Source: Streptococcus oralis Uo5 (GTDB lineage: Bacteria; Bacillota; Bacilli; Lactobacillales; Streptococcaceae). From it: 64,000 nt of DNA. The DNA lies in the NCBI RefSeq assembly GCF_000253155.1, contig NC_015291.1, forward strand, positions 274,001 to 338,000, written 5' to 3'. Below the pieces are notes generated by a model. The model saw only the letters and a program-made list of their open reading frames with translations, made no database searches and had not been told where the DNA came from. Below, piece by piece: positions 34,646 to 44,269 of the stretch; position 1 is the stretch's first letter, and each line of letters opens with the position of its first letter. The position numbers and the translations under genes were made by a program.

Positions 34646-36061
34646 ATGGGCTACTTTGATTATTCCAGAGAGCCCAAAAGTGATATTGCCTTTGTCGATA
34701 TGAAATCTTTCTATGCCAGTGTCGAGTGTGTAAAAAGGGGCTTGCATCCGCTGAAGACCTCGCTTTGTGTCATGAGTCGCGCGGATAATTCAACTGGTCT
34801 TATCCTAGCCTCCTCTCCCATGTTTAAGAAGATTTTTGGCAAGTCAAATGTGGGGCGTGCCTATGATCTGCCCTTTGATATCAAGACCCGCAAATTTTCT
34901 TATTACAATGCTCGAAAGCAAGGCTTGCCTACTGACTCAGACTATGTTCGCTACATCGAAGATTGGGCTCAAGTCACCTTGATTGTCCCTCCTAGGATGG
35001 ATGAGTACATAGCGGTCAATATGGAAATCCAGCGAATCTTTCAAAACTATGGTAGCCCAGATGATATTTATCCCTACTCTATTGATGAAGGTTTTATTGA
35101 TTTGACTAGTTCGCTCAACTATTTTATCCCAAACAAGAGTCTCTCTCGCAAAGACAAGCTGGATCTGCTTTCTGCCCGCATACAGAGGGATATTTGGAGG
35201 CAGACAGGGATCTACTCTACAGTGGGTATGTCCAATGCCAATCCCTTACTGGCCAAGTTGGCTCTGGATAATGAGGCCAAGCACACTCCGACCATGAGGG
35301 CCAACTGGTCTTACCAGGATGTGGAAGAGAAGGTTTGGGCCATTCCCAAGATGACGGACTTTTGGGGGATTGGCAGGCGGATGGAGAAACGCTTGCATGC
35401 TCTGGGGATTTTTTCCATCAGAGAATTGGCCACCAGTAATCCAGACCAGCTACAGAAAACACTTGGTCAGGCTGGCCTGCGTTTGTGGTTTCATGCTAAC
35501 GGGATTGATGAGAGCAATGTTCATAAGCCCTATAAAGCCAAGTCTCAAGGGTTAGGAAATTCTCAAATCTTGCCGAGAGACTACGTAAAGCTACGGGATA
35601 TTGAAATTATTCTCCGAGAAATGGCGGAGCAGGTGGCTATTAGACTGAGAAGGGCTGGCAAGAAAACAACCCTTGTCTCTATCTATGTTGGTTTCTCTAA
35701 ACAGGAGGTCAGGTCGTCTATTCACACACAAATGAAGGTCGAACCGACTAATAATACTGCTGTTTTAACAGACCACGTTTTGAAGCTATTTCATAATAAA
35801 TACACTTCTGGAGCGGTCAGAAGTGTCGGAGTCAACTATTCAGGATTTGTGGACGAGTCCTTTGGCTTAATCTCCCTCTTTGATGATGTTGACAAGTTAG
35901 AAAAAGAAGAAAGGCTCCAGACGGCCATTGACTCCATTCGGGAACAATTTGGTTTTACCTCCCTCTTAAAGGCCAATGCACTGGAAGAAGCCTCTAGGAG
36001 TCTTGCCAGAAGCAAGCTGATTGGGGGGCATTCTGCTGGAGGATTAGATGGACTAAAATGA
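34646..36061 (+). CDS. umuC: Y-family DNA polymerase, UmuC-like
   Basis: A 471-residue translesion polymerase with the palm motifs DMKSFYASVE (about residues 15-24) and SIDEGF (about 143-148), the thumb region (FWGIGRRMEKRLHALGI) and a little-finger domain. It is the length of UmuC/UvrX-type enzymes of Gram-positive mobile elements. It starts three bases after the repressor gene and overlaps the next gene by four bases. It would carry out mutagenic repair after DNA damage. Confidence 0.9.
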   Translation: MGYFDYSREPKSDIAFVDMKSFYASVECVKRGLHPLKTSLCVMSRADNSTGLILASSPMFKKIFGKSNVGRAYDLPFDIKTRKFSYYNARKQGLPTDSDYVRYIEDWAQVTLIVPPRMDEYIAVNMEIQRIFQNYGSPDDIYPYSIDEGFIDLTSSLNYFIPNKSLSRKDKLDLLSARIQRDIWRQTGIYSTVGMSNANPLLAKLALDNEAKHTPTMRANWSYQDVEEKVWAIPKMTDFWGIGRRMEKRLHALGIFSIRELATSNPDQLQKTLGQAGLRLWFHANGIDESNVHKPYKAKSQGLGNSQILPRDYVKLRDIEIILREMAEQVAIRLRRAGKKTTLVSIYVGFSKQEVRSSIHTQMKVEPTNNTAVLTDHVLKLFHNKYTSGAVRSVGVNYSGFVDESFGLISLFDDVDKLEKEERLQTAIDSIREQFGFTSLLKANALEEASRSLARSKLIGGHSAGGLDGLK

Positions 36062-36420
36062 TTGATCGTTCTTATTTACCTTTTCAATCTGCGCGTGACT
36101 ATCAAGATCCAGGGATGCAGAAGTGGATGGGCTTTTTCCTCTCAGAGCATACTAGTTCACTTGGTGAAGAAAAAAATCGGGTTGCTTTCTCGACGAATTT
36201 GAATTTCGTTGAGAAGTCGCTCTTGCTTTCACAGCTTTATGTCGGACAACTAAAGGGATACTTTGTAGTCAAGGAAAAGAAGCAGAAAACCACGATCATC
36301 GGAGAGGTAAGCGAATTATCACCTCAAACTCTATCTATTAGGACAAGTGAGGGCTACAGGCTGATAGAGGTAGCAGATGTTCTCGAAATTCGACTGTGGG
36401 AGGAGGGAGTGTATGACTAG
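36058..36420 (+). CDS. YolD-like small protein of the SOS cassette
   Basis: A 120-residue protein with an N-terminal DRSYLPFQSARDYQDPGMQKW segment and a beta-rich C terminus, resembling the YolD-like proteins encoded next to UmuC homologues. It overlaps the polymerase gene (ATGA) and the following gene (8 bp). Probably a regulator or partner of the polymerase. Confidence 0.75.
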   Translation: MIDRSYLPFQSARDYQDPGMQKWMGFFLSEHTSSLGEEKNRVAFSTNLNFVEKSLLLSQLYVGQLKGYFVVKEKKQKTTIIGEVSELSPQTLSIRTSEGYRLIEVADVLEIRLWEEGVYD

Positions 36421-36706
36421 AAAAGACTTGTATGAAAACAAACTGCAGATGGATTATTTTTCAGAAGCCTATATTCGTTTTGAAGAGGATTTTCAAAAAT
36501 ACTCTGCTATGAATGTGCCTTTGACTTTTTTGATCGATGACATCCTACGCACCATGGCGATGAATCAGAAAAACTACTTTGTCTTAAACAAGGAAAACGC
36601 CAAGGATGGGCGGGAGCATCGCTTTTATTTTAGGGTGGTGACGGAAAAAGAGTGTCCCAGAAATCGAACCTATGCATACGCTGGACTCAAAAATAGTAGT
36701 CAGTGA
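36413..36706 (+). CDS. Small conserved protein of the SOS cassette (DUF5960-like)
   Basis: A 97-residue soluble protein starting MTRKDLYENKLQMDYFSEAY. I chose the ATG at 36413 in the overlap with the preceding gene; an in-frame upstream start would add a segment read from the other gene. It is the fourth and last gene of the cassette. The family name is from memory and the function is unknown. Confidence 0.7.
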   Translation: MTRKDLYENKLQMDYFSEAYIRFEEDFQKYSAMNVPLTFLIDDILRTMAMNQKNYFVLNKENAKDGREHRFYFRVVTEKECPRNRTYAYAGLKNSSQ

Positions 36707-36720
36707 CTAGGTGTAGAAGA

Positions 36721-36946
36721 GGGAAGTTTGATTTAGGAAAGATGGCTTGTGAACGTCAGAAGATCTCATGGTATTGGAATTCGAAACACCATCTTTTATC
36801 TGTGGAGTTCTTGCAGAACTTATGATGGTAGTTCGGATGAGATAAGACAAGGGGCACTCTCTTTTTAGATGAGCGTTTATTTGAAAACGTGGTTGGATTT
36901 GAGAACAGCTATCTTCAATGATCATCTTACTTTATAGAGTCATACC
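36721..36946. other. Unassigned intergenic segment
   Basis: Between the SOS cassette and the fucosidase terminators lies about 225 bp with balanced base composition, less AT-rich than a usual spacer. An antisense frame of 72 codons exists but lacks a ribosome site and family features. It could be a decayed gene or insertion-sequence fragment. Nothing firm. Confidence 0.3.
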
Positions 36947-36978
36947 AAAACATCCATGTATATTTGTGGATGTTTTTT
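36947..36978 (+). terminator. Terminator of the SOS cassette
   Basis: A 10-bp stem AAAACATCCA / TGGATGTTTT followed by TTAATTTT. Confidence 0.75.
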
Positions 36979-36990
36979 AATTTTACAGAT

Positions 36991-37020
36991 AGAAAAAGAG
37001 AAGACCAAATGGTCTTCTCA
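36991..37020 (-). terminator. Terminator of the GH29 surface protein gene
   Basis: Read on the minus strand, GAGAAGACCA / TGGTCTTCTC forms a tight hairpin followed by CTTTTTCT, 45 bp after the stop codon. Confidence 0.8.
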
Positions 37021-37064
37021 ACGGGGGAACTGAATCATTAGAAAGAATCAATCAAAGAGGGTTA

Positions 37065-40000
37065 TTAGTCTTTGAAATTCTTTTGGAAGATGAGGAGAGA
37101 CAAGATAGAAGTAATGGCTGCCAAGAAGAGGAAGGCACTTGCTTCTTGTTCCCCAGTTGCAGGGAGTCGTCTTTCCTTGTCTTCTTTGATTGTAGCTGTA
37201 ACAGGAGCTTTTTCATCTTTTGATGATGAATTATTTGTTACGACTGGAGCAGGTTTTTCAGTCTCTCTTGGTAGAACATACTCAGGAAGAGTCACAACTG
37301 GTGGCGCTTCTGTTCCAACTGAGCTTTGTTTGCTACCTACCTCAATCACTCGATCTTGAGCTGGAGTTGCTTCTGTTTGGAGAATCTTGCGATTGTCACC
37401 GTCCACTTCAACATACTCGACTAAGAGACCGTCTTTCCCTTCTGATAGAACTTGCTCTTTTCCTTTGTCTAATTGTGGGTTTTCGCGACGAATCGTCTTG
37501 AACGGTACGACCTTATTGACGATTTCTAAGCTTGGAAGTGTAAAGACAAGGTCTTTAACCCCTTCCTCAGGACTTGAAGAAGTAATTGGTTTCTCAGGCT
37601 GAGCCGGTTTTTCCGGTTGCGCTGGAGTTTCCGGTTGAGCAGGTTTCTCAGGTTGCGCTGGAGTTTCCGGTTGAACTGGTTTTTCCGGTTGCGCTGGAGT
37701 TTCCGGTTGAACTGGTTTTTCAGGTTGCGCCGGTTTCTCAGGCTCAGCAGGTTTTTCCGGTTGAACTGGATTATCAGGTTGCGCTGGAGTTTCCGGTTGC
37801 GCCGGTTGTTCAGGTTGAGTCGGATTTTCAGGCTGAACTGGTTTCTCAGGTTGCGCCGGTTTCTCAGGCTCAGCAGGTTTTTCCGGTTGAGTTGGTTTTT
37901 CAGGCTGAGCCGGAGTTTCCGGTTGAGTTGGTTTTTCAGGCTGAGCCGGAGTTTCCGGTTGAGTTGGAGTTTCCGGTTGAGCCGGTTTTTCAGGTTGAAC
38001 TGGATTCTCAGGTTGAGTTGGTTTTTCCGGTTGCGCTGGCTTTTCAGGCTGAGCAGGTTTCTCAGGTTGAGCCGGTTTCTCAGGCTGAGCCGGAGTTTCC
38101 GGTTGAGTTGGTTTTTCAGGCTGAGCTGGTTTTTCAGGCTGGCCAGGTTTCTCAGGTTGAACTGGATTCTCAGGTTGAGTCGGATTTTCAGGCTGAACTG
38201 GTTTTTCAGGTTCAGCAGGTTTCTCAGGCTGAGCTGCTTCGAGCTTGTTGATTTGTTCGAGAGCAGTTTCTAGCGCTTTATTGACTGCTTCCTGAGTTTT
38301 AGCTTCTTGGATTGCAGCAATGGCTTGGTCAGCAATTTCTAATAATTTCTTCTTAGCTTCCTTGTTGGATCCAAGTTCAGCGACTTTTTTCTCGATAGCT
38401 TTCGTCAAGCTGTCCATAGCCTTATCGTACTCAATTTCCGGTTGTTTTGGCTCAGCTGGCTTTTCAGGCTGAGCCGGTTTTTCAGGTTTCTCAGGTTCTT
38501 CTGGCTGTTCCGGTTGCTCTGGACTAGGCTCCTCTTGGCCTCTTTGATAGTTCTCATCCTTGGATAGGATATCTTGTAGGGCACTGACTGTCAACATGAC
38601 ATCCTGAACATCCACTGCATCAGCACTGAGTTGGTTTCTCAATTTTTCTAGATTTGCTTGGAAAGCTTGGCGTGCAGTAGCCGTATTTTTCAAGCCTGCT
38701 GGATCAAAGTTGGACAGATCATCTTTCCATTTAGAGATAGACTGGATGATATCTGCTTTGCTGTAGAGTTCACTGCCTTCGCCACGAGTGATAAATTGGT
38801 CTACCTGAATACCGATATTTCGAGACAAATCGTTTCGATCAGGATCTAGTTGAAGGGTGACTGCGTGCAAGTTTTCGTCCAGACCTTTTAAGCTAACCAG
38901 AGTTTGATTGCCTTGACGTTGGGCTGAATGACCGCTAAAGTATTTCTTGCCCTCAATAGTTGACGCATTTCCCATGCCCTCTTGGTAAGGAACTTCTTTG
39001 CCATCTAGGAAGACTTTGTAGATACCATGATTTGGATCGACATAGCCCTTGATATCAAGTCCAGTACCGTAGAAGTAGGCTGTGACAGTTGTCTTTTTCT
39101 TTTGCTCATCAGTTAAGCGACCAAAGGAAGCCCAAGACTCAGTCTTTTGGTACTTGTCTGCCGAATTGGTTTCATGGTGCCAGCCAGGACTGTAATCCAA
39201 CTGACTAGCTTGGTCATCATAACTTGTTTGATCCTTGATCAGCAATTCAGCTTTCATCACTTGGATGGTTGCATCGGTAGCAAAACCGAGCAAGGCACCA
39301 TCAGAAACAGAAGTGAGCTTGGCTTTGAAGTCAAAGATAGAGTCGGCTTGTTCTGTAAAGTCAATCGTTGGGATGGTCACAGTCTTTTCTGTTTCTCCAT
39401 CTTTAAAGGTCACATCTTGAGTTGTATCTTGGTAAACTTTACCGTGAACCCCAGTTCCAGGTTCTGTGATGAAGCGAACAGTAGCAGCCCCCTTGCTTCC
39501 ACCAACACGTTTAATCTTAACAGTGACTGGTTTTCCTTTTTCGACTTCGTAGTTGGTAGACTCAAGTTCAAACATCCCTTTACTATCATTGTTTAGGGTG
39601 TAGATCCCTTCTGTAGCAATTGGTTCACCTGTTTTATTAACAAGGGTAATGGTATGTTGGCCAGGTGCTAAATCACCTGTCTCAAAGACTTTTTGGCTAC
39701 GTTTACGGCTAGTGTTCTTAGTTTGCACATCCGCAACCTTTTGGCCATCAACGTAGACGGACATTTCTCCATGACCTGGGTCGACTGTAGAGACAACATA
39801 GGCTTTGGTTCCTGTGAAGGTATAGCTTACTTTGGCATCTTTTTGATTGGTCCACATAGAAGTGCCACGAACACCTTCAGATTCATTGTACCAAGTTGTA
39901 CCAGCCTTGTCAGCGGTTGTATTTGAGTGGTATTCAAGTCCAAGAGGGTAGCCGTCTGTTTTTTCAATACTGCTTGGTGTCTTGTAGACTGAGAAGTTGT

Positions 40001-43000
40001 TCAAGATTGGAGTTGCTTGTGCTCCTGTGATGGTCACACGGATTTTTTGTGCTTCTACAGGTTGTCCTTGAATCAAACGACGGTAGCCTACTGTTGAACC
40101 TTCCCCATATGGAACCCAGCGTCCGTTGATTTCGACTTCAATCTTGAAACCAGAGATCCGTTGACCTTTGGCGATGTCTTCTTTGAGTTCGACAACGTCA
40201 AAGCGTCTCTTTTGTCCTAAATCGACTGTAAAGCTACCGGTTGTGGCATCATTTGAGAGCGCCCAGCTAGTATCATCTTTACCGTCTGTCAGGTGACTTT
40301 CCTTGTAGAGGTGGTTCTGACGAGTAGAACTTGCTGTTACAGTGGCACCTTTGGCAAAGTCAGTCGCATACATTTGGTCTAGAGTTGCCTTGAATTCCTT
40401 CAAGCGAGCCACATCCGCATCTGCGAATTTTCCTTCTTTGTTTGGTGGAATGTTGAGAAGGAGTGGGGTTCCACGACCAACAGACTTGAAGTAGATATCC
40501 ATCAATTCTTTGAGTGATTTTGGCTGTTGGTTGTCATGATAGAACCAGCCCGAACGGATCGAAACGTCAGCTTCCCCTACAGAATACATATCACCATCTG
40601 GGTCACCATGGTTGAGGTATTCGTTTTTAACATCGTCTGTGATGTTGGCCCTTTTGACTTTATGCCATACAGGGTCGCCTGCTATACCACGTTCATTTCC
40701 GATCCAGCGAACGCTTGTCGGTTGAGCAGAGAAGATAGCGATATCTCCTTCAGCTTCTTTGATGTATTTGAACCATTCATCAAAGGTATAGGTTACTTTT
40801 TGGGCACCGCTACCACGCGCACCGTCCATCCAAACCTCGATGAATTTTCCTTTATTTCCGTATTTCGGATTTCCAAGGATTTCTTTCAGTTGGTTGAGAT
40901 AGTATTCGTTGTATTCCTTTTCGGTTGCAACATGGTATTTTGGATGGTTGGCATCCCACGGTGATAGGTAAACACCCATATTCATGTCGTACTTGCTAGC
41001 AGACTTGGAAACTTCTTCGAGAAGGTCACCCTTTCCATCTTTCCATGGGCTAGCAGCTACGGTATGATCCGTATACTTAGAAGGGTAAGCAACGAAACCG
41101 TCGTGGTGTTTAACAACCATAATGGTTCGTTTGAAGCCCGTTTCCTTCAGGGTGCGAATCCATTGGTCTGTATCCAAGTTGGTTGGATTGAAGTATCGAG
41201 GGTCTTCTTTCCCATTTCCCCATTCAGAATTGGTATAAGTATTCATTCCGTAGTGGATGAAGGCCGCCAATTCTTCCTTGTGGTAATCAAGTTGGGCCTT
41301 GCTTGGAAGAGGTCCATGATTACCAATCTCAGTTTCTTTATCTTCTGGATGAGCGACTGGAGGAGTCGGTGTCGTTGGATTGGATGTGTCAGCGATTGGC
41401 TCGTATTCAAAGACGACCTCATTCACACCTTTTTGCTGGATCCTTGCTTCCAGGCTAGTTTTGACTGGACGGTAACCAGTAATGTCTTTTGCATGGAAGG
41501 TGTTGACAAAGGAAACCTCATACTCTTGACCGTCATTGTTATCAACTGTCGCTTCCGCTAGTTCAGTAGTGGTTCCTTTTTGACGGTAGTAAACTTTGAA
41601 AGAGCCTTTGTTGACTTTATAGACCACCTTGATGATACGGGTACCGGCAGGCGCTTTGCTGACAACATTGTGCTCTTCAGTCCATGCATCTTTTAGCTGT
41701 TTATTGACTGCTACGCCATCAATGGATACAATTTCGTATTTATCTTTATTCTTCTGATAGAAGTCCGTCTGCTCGATTTCTTTTTTGAAATTGTAGTCAA
41801 ATGGAGAATCAACAGCTGTCTGTTCGATAAAGGTATCATTATCTTTGACAGGATTTCCTTCTTCGTCTTCGTGTTGGATAACAACGCGACCGTATTCAAC
41901 TCCCTTGGTCAAGGTAGCAATCCCATCTTGGTTGAAGGAATATTCGTTGCTTCCGATAACAGCTTTCTCATTCCGAAGCATACGTCCTTCATCGGTAAAG
42001 TAGTAACGATTTCCGTTATCACCTTGGTACCAGCCTTTCACACCATACTTGGCAATCATGTCCCTAACCCATTTCAGTTGTTCAGGTGAAAGGACGAGTC
42101 CGCCACCAAAGCGATCCTTTTCAGCCACACCATTGTCAACGGTTCCGTGTTGGTGAACCCCCAGAACTTTTCCTTGGCTATCGACAATCCCGCCACCAGA
42201 CAAACCAGATACAGAAGTGGTTTTGTAGGTGATACCAGTTGTACCCTTATCATCGTAGGACTCAACAGATCGGATGGTCCCATCTGCCTTGTAAAGCTGA
42301 CCAGCTAGGATAGGTTGTTTCAGTTCCTTTGAGCTCGAGTCAGTTGGGTAGCCAATCGTACTGATGGCTTCTCCAGGCTGATGCGTCTTGTGCTCCGCTA
42401 AAGGCGCAAAGGTTGCTGCTTTGTTTGGACTAGCAATCGGAAGAGGAATAGGAGCTTCTACAAGAGCAAGGTCATTCTTATAGCCTTTTCCAAACTCCTT
42501 CTTGTTCCAGAAATGGATGTCTTTTTCTCTGAATAAAACCGTAGTTCCAGAAGATGGCAGTGAGTTTTTCTTTTCGCTGTTTGAACCAACGTTATAGTAG
42601 AACTGGGCAGATTTTCCACCACGAATGTGACCTTCGCCAGTTTCTTTATTGGCCTCTAGGAAGTTATGAGCAACGGTAAGAATCAAATTAGGTGCAACAA
42701 AGATACCAGATCCTGAAACGAGGTAGCGTTGCTCTCCTGCATTGTAAGTGCTGTAAACCATAGTGGCAGCAGTAGCAGGTTGCCCCTCGTAGTTGATGTG
42801 TTTGAGGTCTTGTCCTCCGTTAATAATAGCACGGTTTCCATTCTCAGCTTCTTTTGGAGCTTCTTCCTTATCCTTTAGAATGCTCTTAGTTTCTACTTTT
42901 GGACTAGCTTTCTGGTCAACGATAGTAGTCGTGTCGAGTTCTTTGACAGGTGTGTCTGGATAAGCACGATCCTGAATTTCTTCAGGGAGCAAGTCAGCAC

Positions 43001-43259
43001 TGCTGGTATCGGCAGCAGGCGTTTCTTGCTTTTCAGCTTCTACACGGCCTTCTTCTTTGACTGGTTCAGCCTTGGCCTCCTCTATGTCTGCGACTTGTTC
43101 AATCTGTTTGTCAAAATTAGATGTCGTGGTAGGAGACGTTTCGTCCGCACGCACGGTTCCAGAAGCAAAAAATGCCAGTCCGACGATAACAGAGGCCACA
43201 CCTACAGTCAACTTCCGAATGCTAAATGTTTGCCCTTTTTCAAAAAGGTATCGATTCAT
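37065..43259 (-). CDS. LPXTG surface protein: trypsin-like protease fused to GH29 alpha-L-fucosidase
   Basis: A 2064-residue, wall-anchored multi-domain protein. Order: YSIRK-type signal (residues 8-38); trypsin-like serine protease (about 140-400) with His198 (TVAH), Asp263 (NDLAL), Ser354 (GLSGGG); a short wall-binding-like repeat and MucBP-like domain (about 408-620); GH29 fucosidase (about 640-980) with HHDGF (718-722) and nucleophile Asp812 (WMDGARG); a discoidin/CBM32-type domain; a Calx-beta-like segment; a second carbohydrate-binding-like domain; helical linker; long proline-rich QPEKP repeats; and LPATG sorting signal with membrane anchor. It should release alpha-1,3/1,4-linked fucose from host glycans. 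A cre-like site upstream (43381-43396) implies CcpA repression. Confidence 0.9.
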   Translation of the reverse strand: MNRYLFEKGQTFSIRKLTVGVASVIVGLAFFASGTVRADETSPTTTSNFDKQIEQVADIEEAKAEPVKEEGRVEAEKQETPAADTSSADLLPEEIQDRAYPDTPVKELDTTTIVDQKASPKVETKSILKDKEEAPKEAENGNRAIINGGQDLKHINYEGQPATAATMVYSTYNAGEQRYLVSGSGIFVAPNLILTVAHNFLEANKETGEGHIRGGKSAQFYYNVGSNSEKKNSLPSSGTTVLFREKDIHFWNKKEFGKGYKNDLALVEAPIPLPIASPNKAATFAPLAEHKTHQPGEAISTIGYPTDSSSKELKQPILAGQLYKADGTIRSVESYDDKGTTGITYKTTSVSGLSGGGIVDSQGKVLGVHQHGTVDNGVAEKDRFGGGLVLSPEQLKWVRDMIAKYGVKGWYQGDNGNRYYFTDEGRMLRNEKAVIGSNEYSFNQDGIATLTKGVEYGRVVIQHEDEEGNPVKDNDTFIEQTAVDSPFDYNFKKEIEQTDFYQKNKDKYEIVSIDGVAVNKQLKDAWTEEHNVVSKAPAGTRIIKVVYKVNKGSFKVYYRQKGTTTELAEATVDNNDGQEYEVSFVNTFHAKDITGYRPVKTSLEARIQQKGVNEVVFEYEPIADTSNPTTPTPPVAHPEDKETEIGNHGPLPSKAQLDYHKEELAAFIHYGMNTYTNSEWGNGKEDPRYFNPTNLDTDQWIRTLKETGFKRTIMVVKHHDGFVAYPSKYTDHTVAASPWKDGKGDLLEEVSKSASKYDMNMGVYLSPWDANHPKYHVATEKEYNEYYLNQLKEILGNPKYGNKGKFIEVWMDGARGSGAQKVTYTFDEWFKYIKEAEGDIAIFSAQPTSVRWIGNERGIAGDPVWHKVKRANITDDVKNEYLNHGDPDGDMYSVGEADVSIRSGWFYHDNQQPKSLKELMDIYFKSVGRGTPLLLNIPPNKEGKFADADVARLKEFKATLDQMYATDFAKGATVTASSTRQNHLYKESHLTDGKDDTSWALSNDATTGSFTVDLGQKRRFDVVELKEDIAKGQRISGFKIEVEINGRWVPYGEGSTVGYRRLIQGQPVEAQKIRVTITGAQATPILNNFSVYKTPSSIEKTDGYPLGLEYHSNTTADKAGTTWYNESEGVRGTSMWTNQKDAKVSYTFTGTKAYVVSTVDPGHGEMSVYVDGQKVADVQTKNTSRKRSQKVFETGDLAPGQHTITLVNKTGEPIATEGIYTLNNDSKGMFELESTNYEVEKGKPVTVKIKRVGGSKGAATVRFITEPGTGVHGKVYQDTTQDVTFKDGETEKTVTIPTIDFTEQADSIFDFKAKLTSVSDGALLGFATDATIQVMKAELLIKDQTSYDDQASQLDYSPGWHHETNSADKYQKTESWASFGRLTDEQKKKTTVTAYFYGTGLDIKGYVDPNHGIYKVFLDGKEVPYQEGMGNASTIEGKKYFSGHSAQRQGNQTLVSLKGLDENLHAVTLQLDPDRNDLSRNIGIQVDQFITRGEGSELYSKADIIQSISKWKDDLSNFDPAGLKNTATARQAFQANLEKLRNQLSADAVDVQDVMLTVSALQDILSKDENYQRGQEEPSPEQPEQPEEPEKPEKPAQPEKPAEPKQPEIEYDKAMDSLTKAIEKKVAELGSNKEAKKKLLEIADQAIAAIQEAKTQEAVNKALETALEQINKLEAAQPEKPAEPEKPVQPENPTQPENPVQPEKPGQPEKPAQPEKPTQPETPAQPEKPAQPEKPAQPEKPAQPEKPTQPENPVQPEKPAQPETPTQPETPAQPEKPTQPETPAQPEKPTQPEKPAEPEKPAQPEKPVQPENPTQPEQPAQPETPAQPDNPVQPEKPAEPEKPAQPEKPVQPETPAQPEKPVQPETPAQPEKPAQPETPAQPEKPAQPEKPITSSSPEEGVKDLVFTLPSLEIVNKVVPFKTIRRENPQLDKGKEQVLSEGKDGLLVEYVEVDGDNRKILQTEATPAQDRVIEVGSKQSSVGTEAPPVVTLPEYVLPRETEKPAPVVTNNSSSKDEKAPVTATIKEDKERRLPATGEQEASAFLFLAAITSILSLLIFQKNFKD
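37590..38260 (-). repeat. Low-complexity proline-rich repeats within the GH29 protein
   Basis: About 60 imperfect copies of a 12-bp unit (consensus product Q-P-E-K-P-A/T/V, with N, T or Q variants) span the wall. A short related block lies at 38430-38530. Such tracts change length by slippage and are easily misassembled; the antisense strand shows long but meaningless open frames. Confidence 0.9.
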
Positions 43260-43380
43260 AATATACTCCTAGTTTTTAGAAAGGCAGTCAGCTACTGCCC
43301 AAGCCCAAGTCTGACTTGGTTACAACTTGATTTAATGAAAAAACTCTCTGATAATTTGTAAGCCACCTTACCTCCTGTTT

Positions 43381-43396
43381 ATAAAGCGCTTTCATT
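43381..43396 (-). promoter_or_regulatory. cre-like site upstream of the GH29 gene
   Basis: On the minus strand AATGAAAGCGCTTTAT, nearly the consensus TGNAANCGNTNNCA of catabolite-responsive elements, 122 bp before the ATG. Apart from this and the gpx terminator, 43260-43592 is AT-rich and empty. Confidence 0.8.
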
Positions 43397-43536
43397 TTAA
43401 GATAAAAAAATTTAAAAGGTCATTTCTCCCTTAAAATGACTGAAAACTTTTAATATAACAAATATACTAAATTAATGAAAGAATTGCAATAGCAAAAAGA
43501 AATATAAATTAAAGAAAATCAGTTACTTTTTAAAGA

Positions 43537-43584
43537 AAAAACGCATCCTTTCAGGGCTCAAACTAAATGAAAGGATACGTTTTA
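43537..43584 (-). terminator. Terminator of the glutathione peroxidase gene
   Basis: A 15-16 bp stem (ACGTATCCTTTCA paired with TGAAAGGATGCGT, one G-U) with a 14-base loop, followed on the minus strand by TTTTTCTTT. Confidence 0.8.
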
Positions 43585-43592
43585 AAAAGAAA

Positions 43593-44069
43593 TTAAAGTA
43601 TTTTTTGAAGAGACTCTTGGATGGTTTGGGGGTCTGTTTTGGAAGAGAAGCGCTCAAGGACTTGCCCATCTCGACCAATGAGAAACTTAGCAAAATTCCA
43701 TTCGATTCGTTTTCCTAGCGGGCCAGATTTCTGGTCTTTTAGCCAAACATAAAGAGGATTTGCCTCCTTGCCGTTGACCTTGATCTTGGCAAAGCGAGGG
43801 GAAGTGGTCTGATAGTGTAGGCTGCAGAAGCTATTGATTTCCTCTGCGCTTCCGGGTGCTTGTCCCATAAACTGATTGCAAGGGAAATCTAGGATTTCAA
43901 AGCCCTGATCTTGATAGCGTTCATAGAGTTCTTGAAGCCCCTGGTACTGGGGTGTTAAACCACATCCTGTAGCAGTGTTGACAATCAAGAGAATTTTACC
44001 ACGATAGCTCTCCAAGGGGATTGCTTGGTTGTTTTGGTTTAAAACTGAAAAATCATATACACTGGTCAT
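43593..44069 (-). CDS. gpx: Glutathione peroxidase family thiol peroxidase
   Basis: A 158-residue thioredoxin-fold peroxidase of BsaA/Gpx type, with the catalytic Cys in NTATGCGLTPQY (about residue 36), Gln in the following motif, FPCNQF (about 69-74) and WNFAKF (Trp-Asn of the catalytic site). It reduces peroxides, in bacteria usually with thioredoxin. I chose the ATG at 44069 with GAAAAGAGA upstream; a longer frame to 44162 adds an unrelated leader. Confidence 0.9.
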   Translation of the reverse strand: MTSVYDFSVLNQNNQAIPLESYRGKILLIVNTATGCGLTPQYQGLQELYERYQDQGFEILDFPCNQFMGQAPGSAEEINSFCSLHYQTTSPRFAKIKVNGKEANPLYVWLKDQKSGPLGKRIEWNFAKFLIGRDGQVLERFSSKTDPQTIQESLQKIL

Positions 44070-44197
44070 GAGGGTCTCTTTTCTTTTTCTACATTGTAAC
44101 AGTTTTTCTTTTTTTCGTCGAGTTGGATGAGAGAAGTTGTTGAAAAATACACAATTGTACATAAATCAGGACAAAATGATGCTCCTTTTATGAAACA

Positions 44198-44206
44198 TGG
44201 TATAAT
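44198..44206 (+). promoter_or_regulatory. Extended -10 promoter of the TelC-like effector operon
   Basis: TG-G-TATAAT about 64 bp before the ATG of the first gene (44270). No clear -35. Confidence 0.7.
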
Positions 44207-44269
44207 AGGCCTATATAGCTAAATGAAGTAAACTTATCACAAGGGAATGAGAAAAAGGATAAAACAGCC

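Noticed and set aside
37590..38260. Possible CRISPR array
   Set aside because: The periodicity is 12 bp and in frame with a surface protein; there are no unique spacers of 30 bp and no cas genes.
37586..38273. Two long plus-strand open frames (about 220 codons) opposite the proline-rich repeats
   Set aside because: They are antisense readings of a 12-bp periodic coding repeat and have repetitive, low-complexity products with no ribosome site.
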